From: Nissolia schottii
Lineage: Eukaryota > Streptophyta > Magnoliopsida > Fabales > Fabaceae
DNA: 64,000 nt
Reading direction: 5' to 3'
NCBI GenBank assembly: GCA_003254905.1
Contig: QANU01107820.1
Span: 127,420-191,419 of the forward strand
Shown: piece by piece, positions 1 through 14,638 of the stretch
Layout: each line of letters opens with the position of its first letter
Position numbering within the stretch: position 1 is the first letter of the stretch
Notes under the pieces: generated by a model
The model's input: only the letters and a program-made list of their open reading frames with translations
The model's database searches: none
What the model was told of the DNA's origin: nothing
Made by a program: the position numbers and the translations under genes

Positions 1-1009
1 CCCTGACCACTACCCCTATCTATTATGGTTGTGCTAGTTACAGTCCTATAATGACTGACTATTTTAGACTAGCTACACTGATTGATAGTTCTAACATCTT
101 ATGATGACTCCACCTTATCACTACTGATTGATTGATCTAACTTAATTACGTTGACTGGCTGGTCTAACCTCTGACGCTATGGCTAAGTCCATACTGGTTG
201 ACTACTCTACTATGATTACACTGTCTAATTACACTATTACTTGTCCTATCACCACTAACTATACTGGGATGAATCATTAGATAACTATTACCAAACTATC
301 ACCTAATTGACATGACTTGACTAGTTAACTTCCTTACGACTATCATCGATGTAATGCACCTGGACTCAGCTAGTTGTTACTTCTGTATTGGCTTGCTACT
401 AGGCTATTGGTAGGAACTACTGTGTTGACTAACTATCTCATTATGGTTAGCTACCAATTACTAACGGTCTATTGGATAATCACTAATGATCTACTAGGTA
501 TATACTGAGCTACCTCATGAACTCGAGGCTAGGGTTCTACTATTGAAAGGACTAATTGTTGGGGTTTACTAATGGTTACCACTCTACCAACTAACTATCC
601 TAAAACTCTCAGCTAGGTTGGCATGTCTACACCGGTTACTGGTTTTGGACTATATTCCAACTATGGAAACTATGCTAGATAGTTGGGTCTACGGATACGC
701 TAAATCTAGGAATTGGTCTTATCGAGTATGTTGGACTCGTGTCGGGGCACTGATCCTATACAACTGTTCTAACCAAAATGGAACCCTAAGTTGACTATCC
801 TAGGACTTACCTTGTATATTAATTACCATGTTAATTATCTTGGTGATATGACTACGACACTTACATATTGAACTAATCATTATATCTGTATAACCTATAT
901 TACTACCAAGTATGGAGAACCTAGCATAATCATAACATGTTATACTCAAGCATGTAAGTCTCTACCTAGGCCTACACATGCAAATACTAATTTCCCTTTC
1001 ACTTAGGGC
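1..1009. other. CTA/TAG-rich tract with no recognisable gene
   Basis: No reading frame of useful length is visible. The tract is built almost wholly from short words such as CTA, ACTA, GACT, TTAG and GGT. It lacks the long A or T runs seen in the rest of the window, and stop triplets are dense on both strands. It ends exactly where a Copia LTR begins. It could be a decayed short-period tandem repeat or non-coding DNA of another transposable element. I cannot assign it to a family. Confidence 0.5.
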
Positions 1010-1250
1010 TGTTAAGAATAATTTATATTAATGATCATAATTGATTTGATTTGATTTAGTCTTATTAATTGATTGTAATTTATTTTTGGCCGTTGTGTTT
1101 TGGCCGTTGAGTCTTCAGCCTATAAATAGGCTCAGCCTCCTATGTAAAGACACACAACTCTCATAATACAATTCTATTATTTCTTGCTCTGTGTATTTTC
1201 TCTATAGTCTTTGTTGTGTCCTTTTACTCGTTCATTCAAGATGTTTAACA
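1010..1250 (+). mobile_element. Copia LTR (241 bp), remnant of an LTR retrotransposon
   Basis: The segment begins TGTTAA and ends TTAACA, the short inverted repeat with TG...CA tips expected of an LTR. It contains a TATA box (CTATAAATAG) near 1121. A tRNA-Met primer-binding site follows directly, which marks this as the upstream LTR of a + strand element. Such short LTRs are common in plant Copia lineages. The internal part runs into an assembly gap, so the state of the element cannot be judged. Confidence 0.85.
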
Positions 1251-1262
1251 TGGTATCAGAGC
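1251..1262 (+). other. Primer-binding site of the Copia element (initiator tRNA-Met)
   Basis: TGGTATCAGAGC directly follows the last base of the LTR. It is the usual plant Copia primer-binding site, complementary to the 3' end of initiator tRNA-Met. It fixes both the LTR end and the orientation of the element. Confidence 0.9.
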
Positions 1263-1420
1263 CATGGTTCCCACCTTGAACCCATATTCCCGCTTCCGCC
1301 AATTTTCCCCTTAACCGCCTCCACATAATCTTGATGTTGACTTAATCTGCCTCCGCGTAGTCTCGATTGTTGCCTATCATTGTTGCCTTTGCTAGTTCCG
1401 CCTAGCTCTCGATGTTGCCT
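1263..1420 (+). mobile_element. Start of the Copia internal region, cut by the gap
   Basis: Short pyrimidine-rich untranslated leader between the primer-binding site and the gap. No gag protein is visible before the sequence is lost. The far end of the element is not recognisable after the gap. Confidence 0.5.
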
Positions 1421-2243
1421 NNNNNNNNNNNNNNNNNNNNNNNNNNNNNNNNNNNNNNNNNNNNNNNNNNNNNNNNNNNNNNNNNNNNNNNNNNNNNNNN
1501 NNNNNNNNNNNNNNNNNNNNNNNNNNNNNNNNNNNNNNNNNNNNNNNNNNNNNNNNNNNNNNNNNNNNNNNNNNNNNNNNNNNNNNNNNNNNNNNNNNNN
1601 NNNNNNNNNNNNNNNNNNNNNNNNNNNNNNNNNNNNNNNNNNNNNNNNNNNNNNNNNNNNNNNNNNNNNNNNNNNNNNNNNNNNNNNNNNNNNNNNNNNN
1701 NNNNNNNNNNNNNNNNNNNNNNNNNNNNNNNNNNNNNNNNNNNNNNNNNNNNNNNNNNNNNNNNNNNNNNNNNNNNNNNNNNNNNNNNNNNNNNNNNNNN
1801 NNNNNNNNNNNNNNNNNNNNNNNNNNNNNNNNNNNNNNNNNNNNNNNNNNNNNNNNNNNNNNNNNNNNNNNNNNNNNNNNNNNNNNNNNNNNNNNNNNNN
1901 NNNNNNNNNNNNNNNNNNNNNNNNNNNNNNNNNNNNNNNNNNNNNNNNNNNNNNNNNNNNNNNNNNNNNNNNNNNNNNNNNNNNNNNNNNNNNNNNNNNN
2001 NNNNNNNNNNNNNNNNNNNNNNNNNNNNNNNNNNNNNNNNNNNNNNNNNNNNNNNNNNNNNNNNNNNNNNNNNNNNNNNNNNNNNNNNNNNNNNNNNNNN
2101 NNNNNNNNNNNNNNNNNNNNNNNNNNNNNNNNNNNNNNNNNNNNNNNNNNNNNNNNNNNNNNNNNNNNNNNNNNNNNNNNNNNNNNNNNNNNNNNNNNNN
2201 NNNNNNNNNNNNNNNNNNNNNNNNNNNNNNNNNNNNNNNNNNN
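1421..2243. other. Assembly gap (823 N)
   Basis: A run of 823 undetermined bases lying inside the Copia element. The poly-T stretch straight after it suggests that repeats caused the assembly to break here. Reading frames that cross the gap are meaningless. Confidence 1.
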
Positions 2244-4876
2244 TTTTTTTTTTTGCATTTTATTTGTCTTTTGAATTATTAATCCTTTAATTTTAATTCC
2301 AAAATCTCAAAACAACATTCCTTCCAATTAATTCATTTAACAATTATTTTGTGATTAATTAGTCCTTGTGGGATTAAAAACTCAAGTGTTTTATACTCAA
2401 TTTTATTACTTATACGACGCGGTATACTTGCCGTAAAAATTCGTATAAGACATATTAAGTTGTTGCCCCAAAAAGGAGACATATTAAGTGATTAGTTATA
2501 ATTTTTTAATTAAATTATATTATTGCTGGGATAAAATATACTATAACAAGTTATACAACAATTCTTTTCTCCAAAATATACATATGATCGCATTGGCAAA
2601 TTGATTCATTTTACTTGGTAGCTGAGCTGACTCAGCCGAGCTATATAAGCTTGGCTTCAATTGGCTAATCTCTAAGAAGAATAGTATAAATAAACATAAA
2701 CACGTACATCCCTTCTACACAATTTTTATTAGAGCAATGCGAGTGAAAATTAAAGTGGACAGCAATGGAATTAGCAAATTTATTATAAGGTATTAAGGTC
2801 CATGATAAACTCACACTTTTGTGAATATGGTTGTCTAAAATTGTCAATTTCATGTGTCATACTAGCATCATTTCTCTTTTTAATTATTATCTAATTACAA
2901 CTAGTTTCGTTGCATTTTTAATTTTCTGATTGTTCCACCTATTCCTAAAAAGAGAGACGCGTTTCTGATGTGTAAAAAAGGAAAGGCATTATTCTTCCAA
3001 GGATGACGCTACTCACATAGTACCGAGTTGCAGGACAACCAAAAATCAATGGTTGCTTGTTGTATCGTGCATGATAGACATAAGTACAAAGAAATGCTTA
3101 GATGCTCGTAGCTAGTAGAGAAATTCCTAAAGTACCATGTAAACTACATGCAGGGAATTATAGAAAGACATTTTAAGTTTGGACTCACTCTTGATTTACA
3201 TTCTTTTCTTAACTGTGATTTTGTTATTGGTTGTGGCACAACAATTAAGTGATGCTTTAGTGCATTTAATAATTTGTCATCAATTTGACTACAATTAACA
3301 ACGATGATTCATTTATTTTTTTTGTATATTCTCTCTTTTTTCTTTTGTGAGTGTTAGATAAAAGATTATCATCATTCTTTTTTTGGTAGGAGTGTTACTC
3401 TTTTTTCTTTTCATTGTTTAGAATATTTTATATTGAAATTAAGGTCATACCTATTAGACTTAGAGTTTAGTTAGTAAAATTTGTTATTTCTTGAAACGAC
3501 TATTCTTTTGTTTTTGTATTTTTTTATGATTCTATTAATTCTTCTTTTGGGTGTTTTGGCTCTTTGTTGTCTCTTATTAATTTTTAATATGATGTATTTT
3601 TTTTTTCAATTTGTAAGTGTCGTCTATAAATAAAGTTTTTTTTTTAAAAAAAAAAAAGTGACACTTTTGTTATCCATTCTAAAAGGTATTTAAGAATATC
3701 ACCTATTTGTAGGACGTGCCATGCATATGCAAATCAGCCTATTGGAAAACGAATTAATGCCAAAAAAGTGTTGGTGATGATGTTTGCTTGGTTTGGTGCT
3801 ATGTGGGAGTCGCGTTGGACTCACGTACCTGTTTGGAACCATCTATAGTGTAGAGAGTGGCAGTGTAACCCACGTTTTGTTGGCTTCTGCCTTAATAGAA
3901 AGCTCTCTCTTCCTCTTTTAGAGTGGCTGTGAGTGAGTGTGAGAGTAAAGTGATATGCTAAAGTTGTCCCCTATGAGTGTGAGGACTAATGGTGGATGAT
4001 GGTGAGATTTCAGATTTATGAGATATATATGCTTTCTTTCTTTCTATCTAGTGGTGCCCTCGAACCACTCATCTTAATTTCACTCACTCACTCACTCACA
4101 TACGCATCATATTCTTTTGCAGTGATGATTCTGACCCAAGCAGGCACAACGTGTTGATTTGATTGAATTGCGTGTTCTTGTTGTTTGTGGTTTTGTTTGT
4201 AACAATAGGCTTTGCTCCCCCGTCCCTTGAATTAGATTCCCAAGGTAGTGTTTGGAAGGAAAGGGTATAATAGGATGTTCACATTTTCAATATCAATCCG
4301 AGAGGGTCATGTTCATGTCTATCATTTGTTAACATGACTCCCTTACTTGGAGATGTTGTAGACATGAACCCCTAGATAAACAGGACCCCTTCTCACATTT
4401 TACTTTGAAATGGAATTGATCCTTATTTGTAATTGATTGATTTGATTTGATTTATACATTAAACTGAGATTAATTGTGTTGCATTGACCGTGTAAAACAT
4501 TTTATATTGTTATTCAATTAAAATTTTAAAAATGCATGACTTTTAATTGCGTAAGATTTCTTTAAAATATGAATGCATAACAATTTGGTTTATTGGCTTG
4601 ATATAATTTGTTAAAATTAAAAATTAATTTTATTTTAAATTTAAATTAACATAAAATCCATTCTTCCTCTTAATTTGTAATCATTTCAAACATTATTTTA
4701 TGTATTTTAAATATGATAATTGATTTCTAGATCAATTTAAATCTTATTTGATATTATATTTTATAATATTATTATTCTAAACTTAACATTTAACTAATTA
4801 TAATAACAAATCAGTTGAAATCAGTTAAATTCAACTCAAATTAAAATAATTGCCAATTTTAACTTTTTTCAAACAC
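2244..4876. other. Intergenic region upstream of GDH1
   Basis: AT-rich DNA with poly-T and poly-A runs and scattered TATA-like words (for example near 2641). No reading frame has recognisable protein similarity. A stretch near 3830-4110 is richer in GAGTGTGAG and CTCACTCACT repeats and could belong to an untranslated or regulatory region. Nothing firm is seen. Confidence 0.5.
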
Positions 4877-4884
4877 TATATAAG
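4877..4884 (+). promoter_or_regulatory. Candidate TATA box of GDH1
   Basis: TATATAAG lies about 30 bases ahead of a CT-rich stretch that looks like a plant transcription start and 5' leader. A leader exon with a good splice donor follows. The link to GDH1 is inferred from position and strand. The promoter could instead lie closer to the coding start. Confidence 0.45.
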
Positions 4885-4909
4885 GGAATTCCATTCTCAT
4901 TCTCCCCCC

Positions 4910-5070
4910 GTCTTTTTGGGATTTCTTCTTACTCCCTCCTACTACTACTTATACTTCCGTCGGTGTTCTGTTTGTTAAGCCTTGGCTTAGTTGGTTGGGA
5001 CTTTTGGACTTGCAAGCTTCTTCAGACTGTTTCTCAAGGTCTGGTTCAGCATTTCCCTCTCAAATTCTTG
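4910..5070 (+). other. Candidate non-coding leader exon of GDH1
   Basis: A CT-rich then T/G-rich stretch ends at TTCTTG followed by GTATGT, a strong plant donor. The next plausible acceptor on this strand is the TTTTTAG ending at 8201, 24 bases before the GDH1 start codon. That would give a leader intron of about 3.1 kb. The start is approximate and no transcript evidence is available here. Confidence 0.45.
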
Positions 5071-8000
5071 GTATGTTTCCCTTTAAATCTCTTTGCATTT
5101 TTTATGCTACCAAATGGTGTTGGAACAAATTTGGTTGCATTTTAATGTCTTTGCTGAGGTTGGAAACAGGTCATTCAACGCTAGCAACTATTAGTAAGGA
5201 GATGAATAAAAAAACTACTATTAATAAGGAGTTTTAAGGTCTTCAAGATAATAATAACTTGCTCTTTAAGTGCTAATTAAGATTATCAAATTATGAGCTC
5301 CTATCCTATCTAGCAGTACTACATTCAATTAGCGTGATAATCATGAGTGCTGTTTTATTTTATTTGGATAAACCATGCATTTGACCAGCCTCTTTTTTTT
5401 GGTTCATTTGTAATATGGGAATATTATCTTCTTTTTATGTCTTGAATTTCATGGTGACAAATTATTGAAATGACTTTTGTGCTGCTTTCAATGGGTTAGA
5501 GCAATTGGCATGAATTATTACTGTAGTCCCACATGACTTGAACCTTCATCACACCATTACTTTTTCTCTGCAAATTGTATGAAATAGTCGCCTCTGTTTG
5601 AAAGTCGGTTCAGTTACAGTAATGTTAATGAACATTTTTATATCCTAATCATTTGATTGCACGGTATAACATTTAAGTCTATTTGACTTTTATTGTACTT
5701 GATCAGGCAGGATTGAATAAAAATCAAAGTGAAGTGCAAAAATATCTTGAACATGATCCACCCAGCTTATTATACTGACTTATCACTAATCACCTAACCA
5801 CAGCGTTTGTTCAAATTTGCGTTTTCTTGGAAGCAACTCTAGAAAGAGGATATGATATTTTCGTCCATTTGACTATTCAATTTATTGCATTCATAAATAA
5901 TAATAATAATAGTCATACTCTGATTTGGGAAAGGGTGATCACGGTTTTGGGCTGCCACATATGCCATATATGCCGTGTCGCATTCTAAACCTTTTATTTT
6001 ATTTTGGGGGTTTAATCCAATTGTTGAATTATTTTGGGGTATATATTATTACATCATTGATGAATAGACCTTAAACTACCATGTGATAAATGCATGTATC
6101 TTGTGCCAATTTGGGTGAATTCCCCTGCGTCATACCATTACCTTTTGATATTTATTTATTTTTTCATTTTTCATTATTGTAAGTGAGGCTGTGTTTATTG
6201 ATTCATTTCATCTGGTGCCAATTTGAGCAGTCAAATCATTGAATCCTGTCCTGGCTTAGCATATTCTTTGTACATGCGGCCCAATTGTTGCTCATGCTTA
6301 TGTTTTAAAATGTTTTTAATGCTAATTGCTGTTTAGATTTAGATTCAGAGTTTGTCAGTTAAATATTAAGAGCAGAACAAGTTGCCGCTAACTGGGGGAG
6401 GTTTATTAACAAATAGGAAAGAAAAGGCAGAACCTCCTTCTTTTATCTTAAATCAATTTATGGGCAGCCATAGCCAGGAAGGGTTGCAAGATAAGTACTA
6501 CTCAATGAGGCTTCGTAGAAGGCAAGTACCTGTTGGAAAATAATTTAGTAGTAATATGATATTATGTGGTTAGAAGTCATGGTCCGCATACCAGGCCACT
6601 ATATATTGCCTTTGTACACATAATAATGATAGATACACACGTACGTACGTACACACACGTGTATATATTCCTCATTTCATATCTAAACTTTTATAAAAGT
6701 ATTAATATCTCATTACATTTAAAAAATTGTGATTTATTTACAAATTTAAAATAATAAACAATTGAGCTATTAAAACATTTGGCAGAATCTTTAACATGGA
6801 TTTGTGTTTTTTTGTACATAAAAAAATAAACTTAGTCATAAACATAAAGACAATTGAGTGGGTTCCACCTCTTGAGGAGAAAAAGGAATAGAGTTACATC
6901 TTAGTCAATGCAGATAACATTAAATATCTGATCTATTGTCATTCTCTTCTTAAGGTGTAGACCAAAGCAATCCACTTCTAAGGCACAAAAATATCAATGC
7001 TAGTCTTTTATAAGTGTAGTAATTTATGTTCATATTTCCCAAATATCTGGGGCCACCAATTGACAAAATGAAGCCGTAGGAAATTAAAATGCAAGACTAA
7101 TCAGATTAAAAATTTTGCTCATAAGGTAGCGTATTGATGCGACAAGAAGGACGGAGATACAAAAATAGTAGAGACTTATCTCCTATATCATTTCTATTTT
7201 AGAGATATAAAAATTAATTTTAAAATCATTTATAGAACATATCCCTTGTCTCTCATTTTTAGGCGTATAAAAATTAATTTATAAAATTATAACTAAACAA
7301 GGACAATTTTAAGCATTTTATCCCCTGCCCATTCTTCAAACATGGTCCTGTTTTTAAGGGCTCTGTCCCCTCAGTCCCATTACAGCAACCGAACACTACC
7401 GAAGGTTAGAGAGCTTTGACACATTGTTAAGAGTATCTTGCTTCCTAACTCACCCGGATCGTGCCTCCTCAGATAACTTGGGATCCACTTTAAGTACCTA
7501 ACTCTTTCCATTTCTGTTACACAGAGAGAGAGAGATTCCAAAGAATTTGGCCCTTCTAGATGTTGTAAGAAAGGTGGTTTTCCTTTGATTCCTTTTTGGA
7601 TCTTTAGCAACTCTTCCCAATAAGTATCCCATAACGTGTCTGGTTTCTGTAACAAATTTTTTTGTTCATGGAGATGTGAAAGAATCTAGAATACAAGGCA
7701 GGTACACACCCACTGTTCTGTTAAAGAAGATTATTTGATAAAAATAAGTAATTTTGTTTTTTTCTTTCTTTTTCTCTCCTGTTGAATGTTCTTGTTGATT
7801 ATTTGCACTTACAAGGCAACGTGGTGATTTATGCATATAAACACAAACTAAATTATATTTAGTCTTCGCAAGAAAGAGGATGTCATATTTTTATTTTATT
7901 GTCATAATTTTCTTTGATGAGTAGCTGCTGATATTGATCCACATGGCATGGCACATTGCTGGCAGAACTTATCCAATTTTGTTTTTGTTCCATTTGGTCG

Positions 8001-8201
8001 GTTTGGCCAAACTTTTACTAGTTTATATTGTTTGACATTGACTCAGAGCTGGCTCATGTGTATCTCATGCTTTTTTCCTTCTTGCTATAAATATTGGTGC
8101 ACACATGGATCTGATTTCATCTTCCACATGATTTGTGTATATATATAAATAGCACCAAATCAAAATCTGTTTTAGAATATTTCTTGTTACATTGTTTTTA
8201 G
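5071..8201 (+). other. Candidate leader intron of GDH1
   Basis: Begins GTATGT and ends in a T-rich tract plus TTTTTAG. The interval holds AT-rich DNA, a CA/GT simple repeat near 6640-6665 and a less AT-rich island at about 7375-7660. The island has an uncharacterised 91-codon open frame on the - strand with no family that I recognise. No other gene is seen inside. Confidence 0.4.
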
Positions 8202-8210
8202 CGCTTGTAG

Positions 8211-11171
<2,961 letters not shown>

Positions 11172-11450
11172 GTTCATCACATTGCTGCTGCTGCTTTTGA
11201 ATAAGAGCTCCAATCTCAGCATCATTTAAAGTCACATTTAACAATTCTTGCCACCATTGTTTTTTTTTTTCTTTGGCTTTCATTTGTTGGGTGAACCACA
11301 TTTTTCACCCCACATTTTCATGGATACATTTATATCTGATTTATTAAAAATTGAGGTCTCCATTTTATATACTTTGATATTCCATATGCTGTTGGTGTAT
11401 AAATGTTCTTTTTTTTTTTACAATATCACTATAATATCAGCTTTAGCAAC
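11172..11450 (+). other. Likely 3' untranslated region of GDH1
   Basis: Follows the TGA stop and is T-rich, with AATAAG at about 11201 and other AT-rich possible polyadenylation signals. The end is not defined by sequence alone. Confidence 0.45.
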
Positions 11451-11825
11451 CTAAGATCTATCGCTAATGCTTGAACCTTTGTTTGAAAACATATTACAGG
11501 ACTACCACGGGTTCTGTTATATATATACACACACACACAGCTTGTAGCCAATAAACTTGACCAGATTTCCAGGCAGGGGAAGGTTGCATCAAATATCACC
11601 AAGTTAAAAGGAATTACCAAAAATTTAGTGTTTCCTGTATAACTGAATTAAAAAAATTGGGGTCCCTAGTGTGAATTTTTTAGACCATTTTCCCATTATG
11701 AACAAGGACAAAAAGTAAAACATAAGTTCTACACCAGCAAGGTGTATGCATAATATGGATGTATCTTAGGCTCTTCCAAATTTCTAGATGATTCCAACCT
11801 CTTAGAAAAAGAGGCTAAAATATTC

Positions 11826-13645
11826 CTTATGGTGCCTGATGCACCTTGTTAAAAAATAGTCTATGATAGTCTTTAAAATTAATAATGTAATAATACAATT
11901 AAACTTCTTCGTCCTTCCCTCACTTCTTTCTCCTCCTCCCTTCCACTCACTCCCTCCCTATGAGGAAAACGGCAGCACACCGCCTCCTTCCTTCCACCCC
12001 TCATAACCCAACTGTACAACATCCTCCCATCACCACTCCTTCACAACACACCTGCTTCCCTTGCCCCCATATCCAATAGCATGCAATTGTCTTCCACCTC
12101 GGTCTACCACTGGTTGCCATCGTTTTAAATCTGTTTCATCGTCTTTGCTCTAGATCTTTTGTGCCACCTTGACGAGTACGGGTGGAAATGAGTTGAGTCA
12201 AGTTAGACTTTGCCTTAAATAATTTGATATACTTCTAAATTACTTATCCTGAGTCTAGGTCTATTACTCGTTACTAGTCATACCCTTGGCCTACAAGCAT
12301 ACTTAAAACTAAAAATAAAGGAATGTAAATCTTTGTTGTTGTTTGTCAATAAAACTAATACATAGGGTGTATCTAATTAAATCATTAATAAGAAATACAA
12401 AAATTACACATTTTTCTGCTATTTAAATTTGACAGTCAAAATAAGCATGAAAGAAGATAATTTATACTAATGATTAAGAAATATTACTACTTCACAAAGA
12501 TTGAAGTAATATGACAAGAAAAAAACAAATTAGTAGATATTATATAGTGGAGAAAAAGATGAAACGTTAGATGCACAAGTCTGAGACGAAGACAAAGAGG
12601 TGAAGTGTATAAGAAGAAGATCTTACTCTATTTGTGAGGGAGTGAGAGAGGCGAGAAGCAAAAATGATTTTGAATCTCATTAGGTTATATTATTTTTTTT
12701 ATGCAGATTAGGTCATATTGTAAAAATAGGATAAGAATAAGATTTTTTTTAAGTTGACTTTTTTTTTAATGTTTGTTTTTTTTTAATTATAATAATAATA
12801 CAATGACGTTAATAATAATAATAAAAAAATAAATAATAATAAATATAAATAAATTGTCTTGTTAGACCTAATAGATTTTTTTGTTGGCTATAATCCAGCT
12901 TATTTAGTTAAAAGGGCCTTTTAAAAAACCTTGACCTTGCTTGTCTAGTAAAGAGTTAGGCCTTAAACGAGAGGGCGAAAGGTTCCCGACAGGGAGCTTA
13001 GCCTATTTCCACCCATATTGACTCCAGATTCATCGTGACTCACCGCTATTGCTCTAAATCTCTCCTACGCCACCGTTGTTCCAAATCTGACGCGGTGGAT
13101 CCACCATCTCCCCTGTCTCCAACTCGAAGATGGATCGAGGGTGTGACCGCCTTCTCTCTTAGTTGTGTTTTTCGGAGATGTACTTGAAGAAGAAATTCAC
13201 AGGAGAGAAAGCAACGACATTGTTTGTTTTCTTGTTTGCAATCCTACAAATACATGGTTGTTTTCAACTTGTTTTTCCTATATCTAATTATTTTTCTTTC
13301 TTTTAGTGAAAATTTTCCTAGATCTGATTGTTTATAGGCCAAAGTCAAAACTTACAGAGTCACATGGTAAGGAGGACAAACATCGTGATACAGGGAGAAG
13401 CAGTAGTGGTGGGAGGGGGTTGTGGCGGTAGGTGGCACCAGAGTGGCCGGCCCGGGTGGTGGAGGTGCACTGATAGTGGTGCAGTGGGCAGAGGGCTAGT
13501 GGATAGTAAGAGATGAGGGACATTTATGGGTGAGGGCAAAATTGAGAATGTTGTTACCCACAATTTTGTAATGTGTTTAACCATATTTTAGAAGAGTTGC
13601 TAAATCTAAATAAACTACCATAAGACACAAGGTGCACGATACACT
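11826..13645. mobile_element. Possible outer DNA element that hosts a nested element
   Basis: The left side near 11826-11851 has TGATGCACCTTGTT and the right side near 13622-13635 has ACAAGGTGCACGAT, so the core ACAAGGTGCA is inverted at the two ends. The enclosed flanks (11900-12179 and 13015-13500) share an unusual CA/CT-rich style unlike surrounding DNA and are split by the element at 12180-13014. No transposase is seen. The assignment rests on short terminal similarity only. Confidence 0.25.
12180..13014. mobile_element. Non-autonomous inverted-repeat DNA element, copy 1
   Basis: Starts GGGTGGAAAT and ends ATTTCCACCC, a perfect 10-base terminal inverted repeat. The interior is AT-rich with no transposase. 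A second diverged copy lies at about 38423-39193 and shares interior blocks (for example GTATCTAATTAA and AATTTATACTAATGA-like words) in the same order. A target duplication is not clear. The superfamily is unassigned. Confidence 0.7.
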
Positions 13646-14638
13646 AAACATACAAGGTACATTGTAGTCTTCACCACAATATATTTAATAATGATGTTAA
13701 TGAATAAATTTAACAAATATAAATTAAGATAAAGATAAAATCGAACTCCATTACTAAAAATTCAAGTGTCAAACTATAATAAATTAAAAAAAATTAATCA
13801 AATAATTTGGATGAAGGATTAAGTGATTGAGTTAAAAGATCACAAACGAATGTGAGATTAGTCAAGATGATAGATACCTTAACTTATTCTTAAATTCGAG
13901 AATGGAAAAAATCTTTGCTAGTAGACCTCTACTACTTTAAAGGACCTTAGGTTGAGCTAAATTGGTTAAGTTTCTAATAATAAAACCCGAATGTGAATAG
14001 CTCAATCGAAGACTTAAAAAAAAAAGGATTAAAGGATCACAAATCCAAATCAGAATTCATGATGATTAGTTTGGTTTAATTTTGCCTTTTAAAATAAGCT
14101 AATTGTGTGAACCAGTCCAAATCAATTTATTGATTCACTTAATACTTTTGAATTCATTAGATCAATCGGATCCAATAACAACCTTACTCTACCAATTAAA
14201 TCGTACAAATCCTATTCAACAGGCTTATCTCCACAACAATAGAATTTACGCTTAAAAAGAATTGAGTTTTGAATCTCTATATGCTTTTTAACATCATTAT
14301 GTTCAACTACTCATTGAAGCTAGAACACGAATGAGGTTCCCACCATGTTTAACATCTCTACCCTTCATTGACATGTTAATGAAATGTAGAGATGGGAACA
14401 TAACCCCTCGTTCATTTTAAAAATTGAGTATCTTGATCTCATGAACCCTAGACATTAAATATAACTGAGTATTGATTAGGGTGGAAGCTACCCAACAAAA
14501 CCCAACTTGCAATTAGGAAATCAAAATCATCATGCTGCATGCAACGGAACCCCTCAATCCATAAGAAACATTTAGTCAATCTAGCATTTTCTTCAAAGCA
14601 AAACGATTGAATCACAGCAAATAAGAGATAAAATTCTC
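13646..14638. other. Intergenic DNA between the nested elements and GAR1
   Basis: AT-rich sequence with no convincing reading frame. The last part includes the 3' untranslated region of the leftward GAR1 gene. Nothing else is recognised. Confidence 0.5.

Noticed and set aside
1251-1262. tRNA gene at the TGGTATCAGAGC motif
   Set aside because: It is only the short primer-binding complement; no cloverleaf follows. The same applies to the motif near 61020.
1380-2290. Open frames of about 290-300 codons across the N run
   Set aside because: They consist almost wholly of undetermined bases and have no sequence support.
7380-7655. 91-codon leftward frame inside the GDH1 leader intron
   Set aside because: No family recognised and no supporting splice or start context; kept only as a note in the intron entry.
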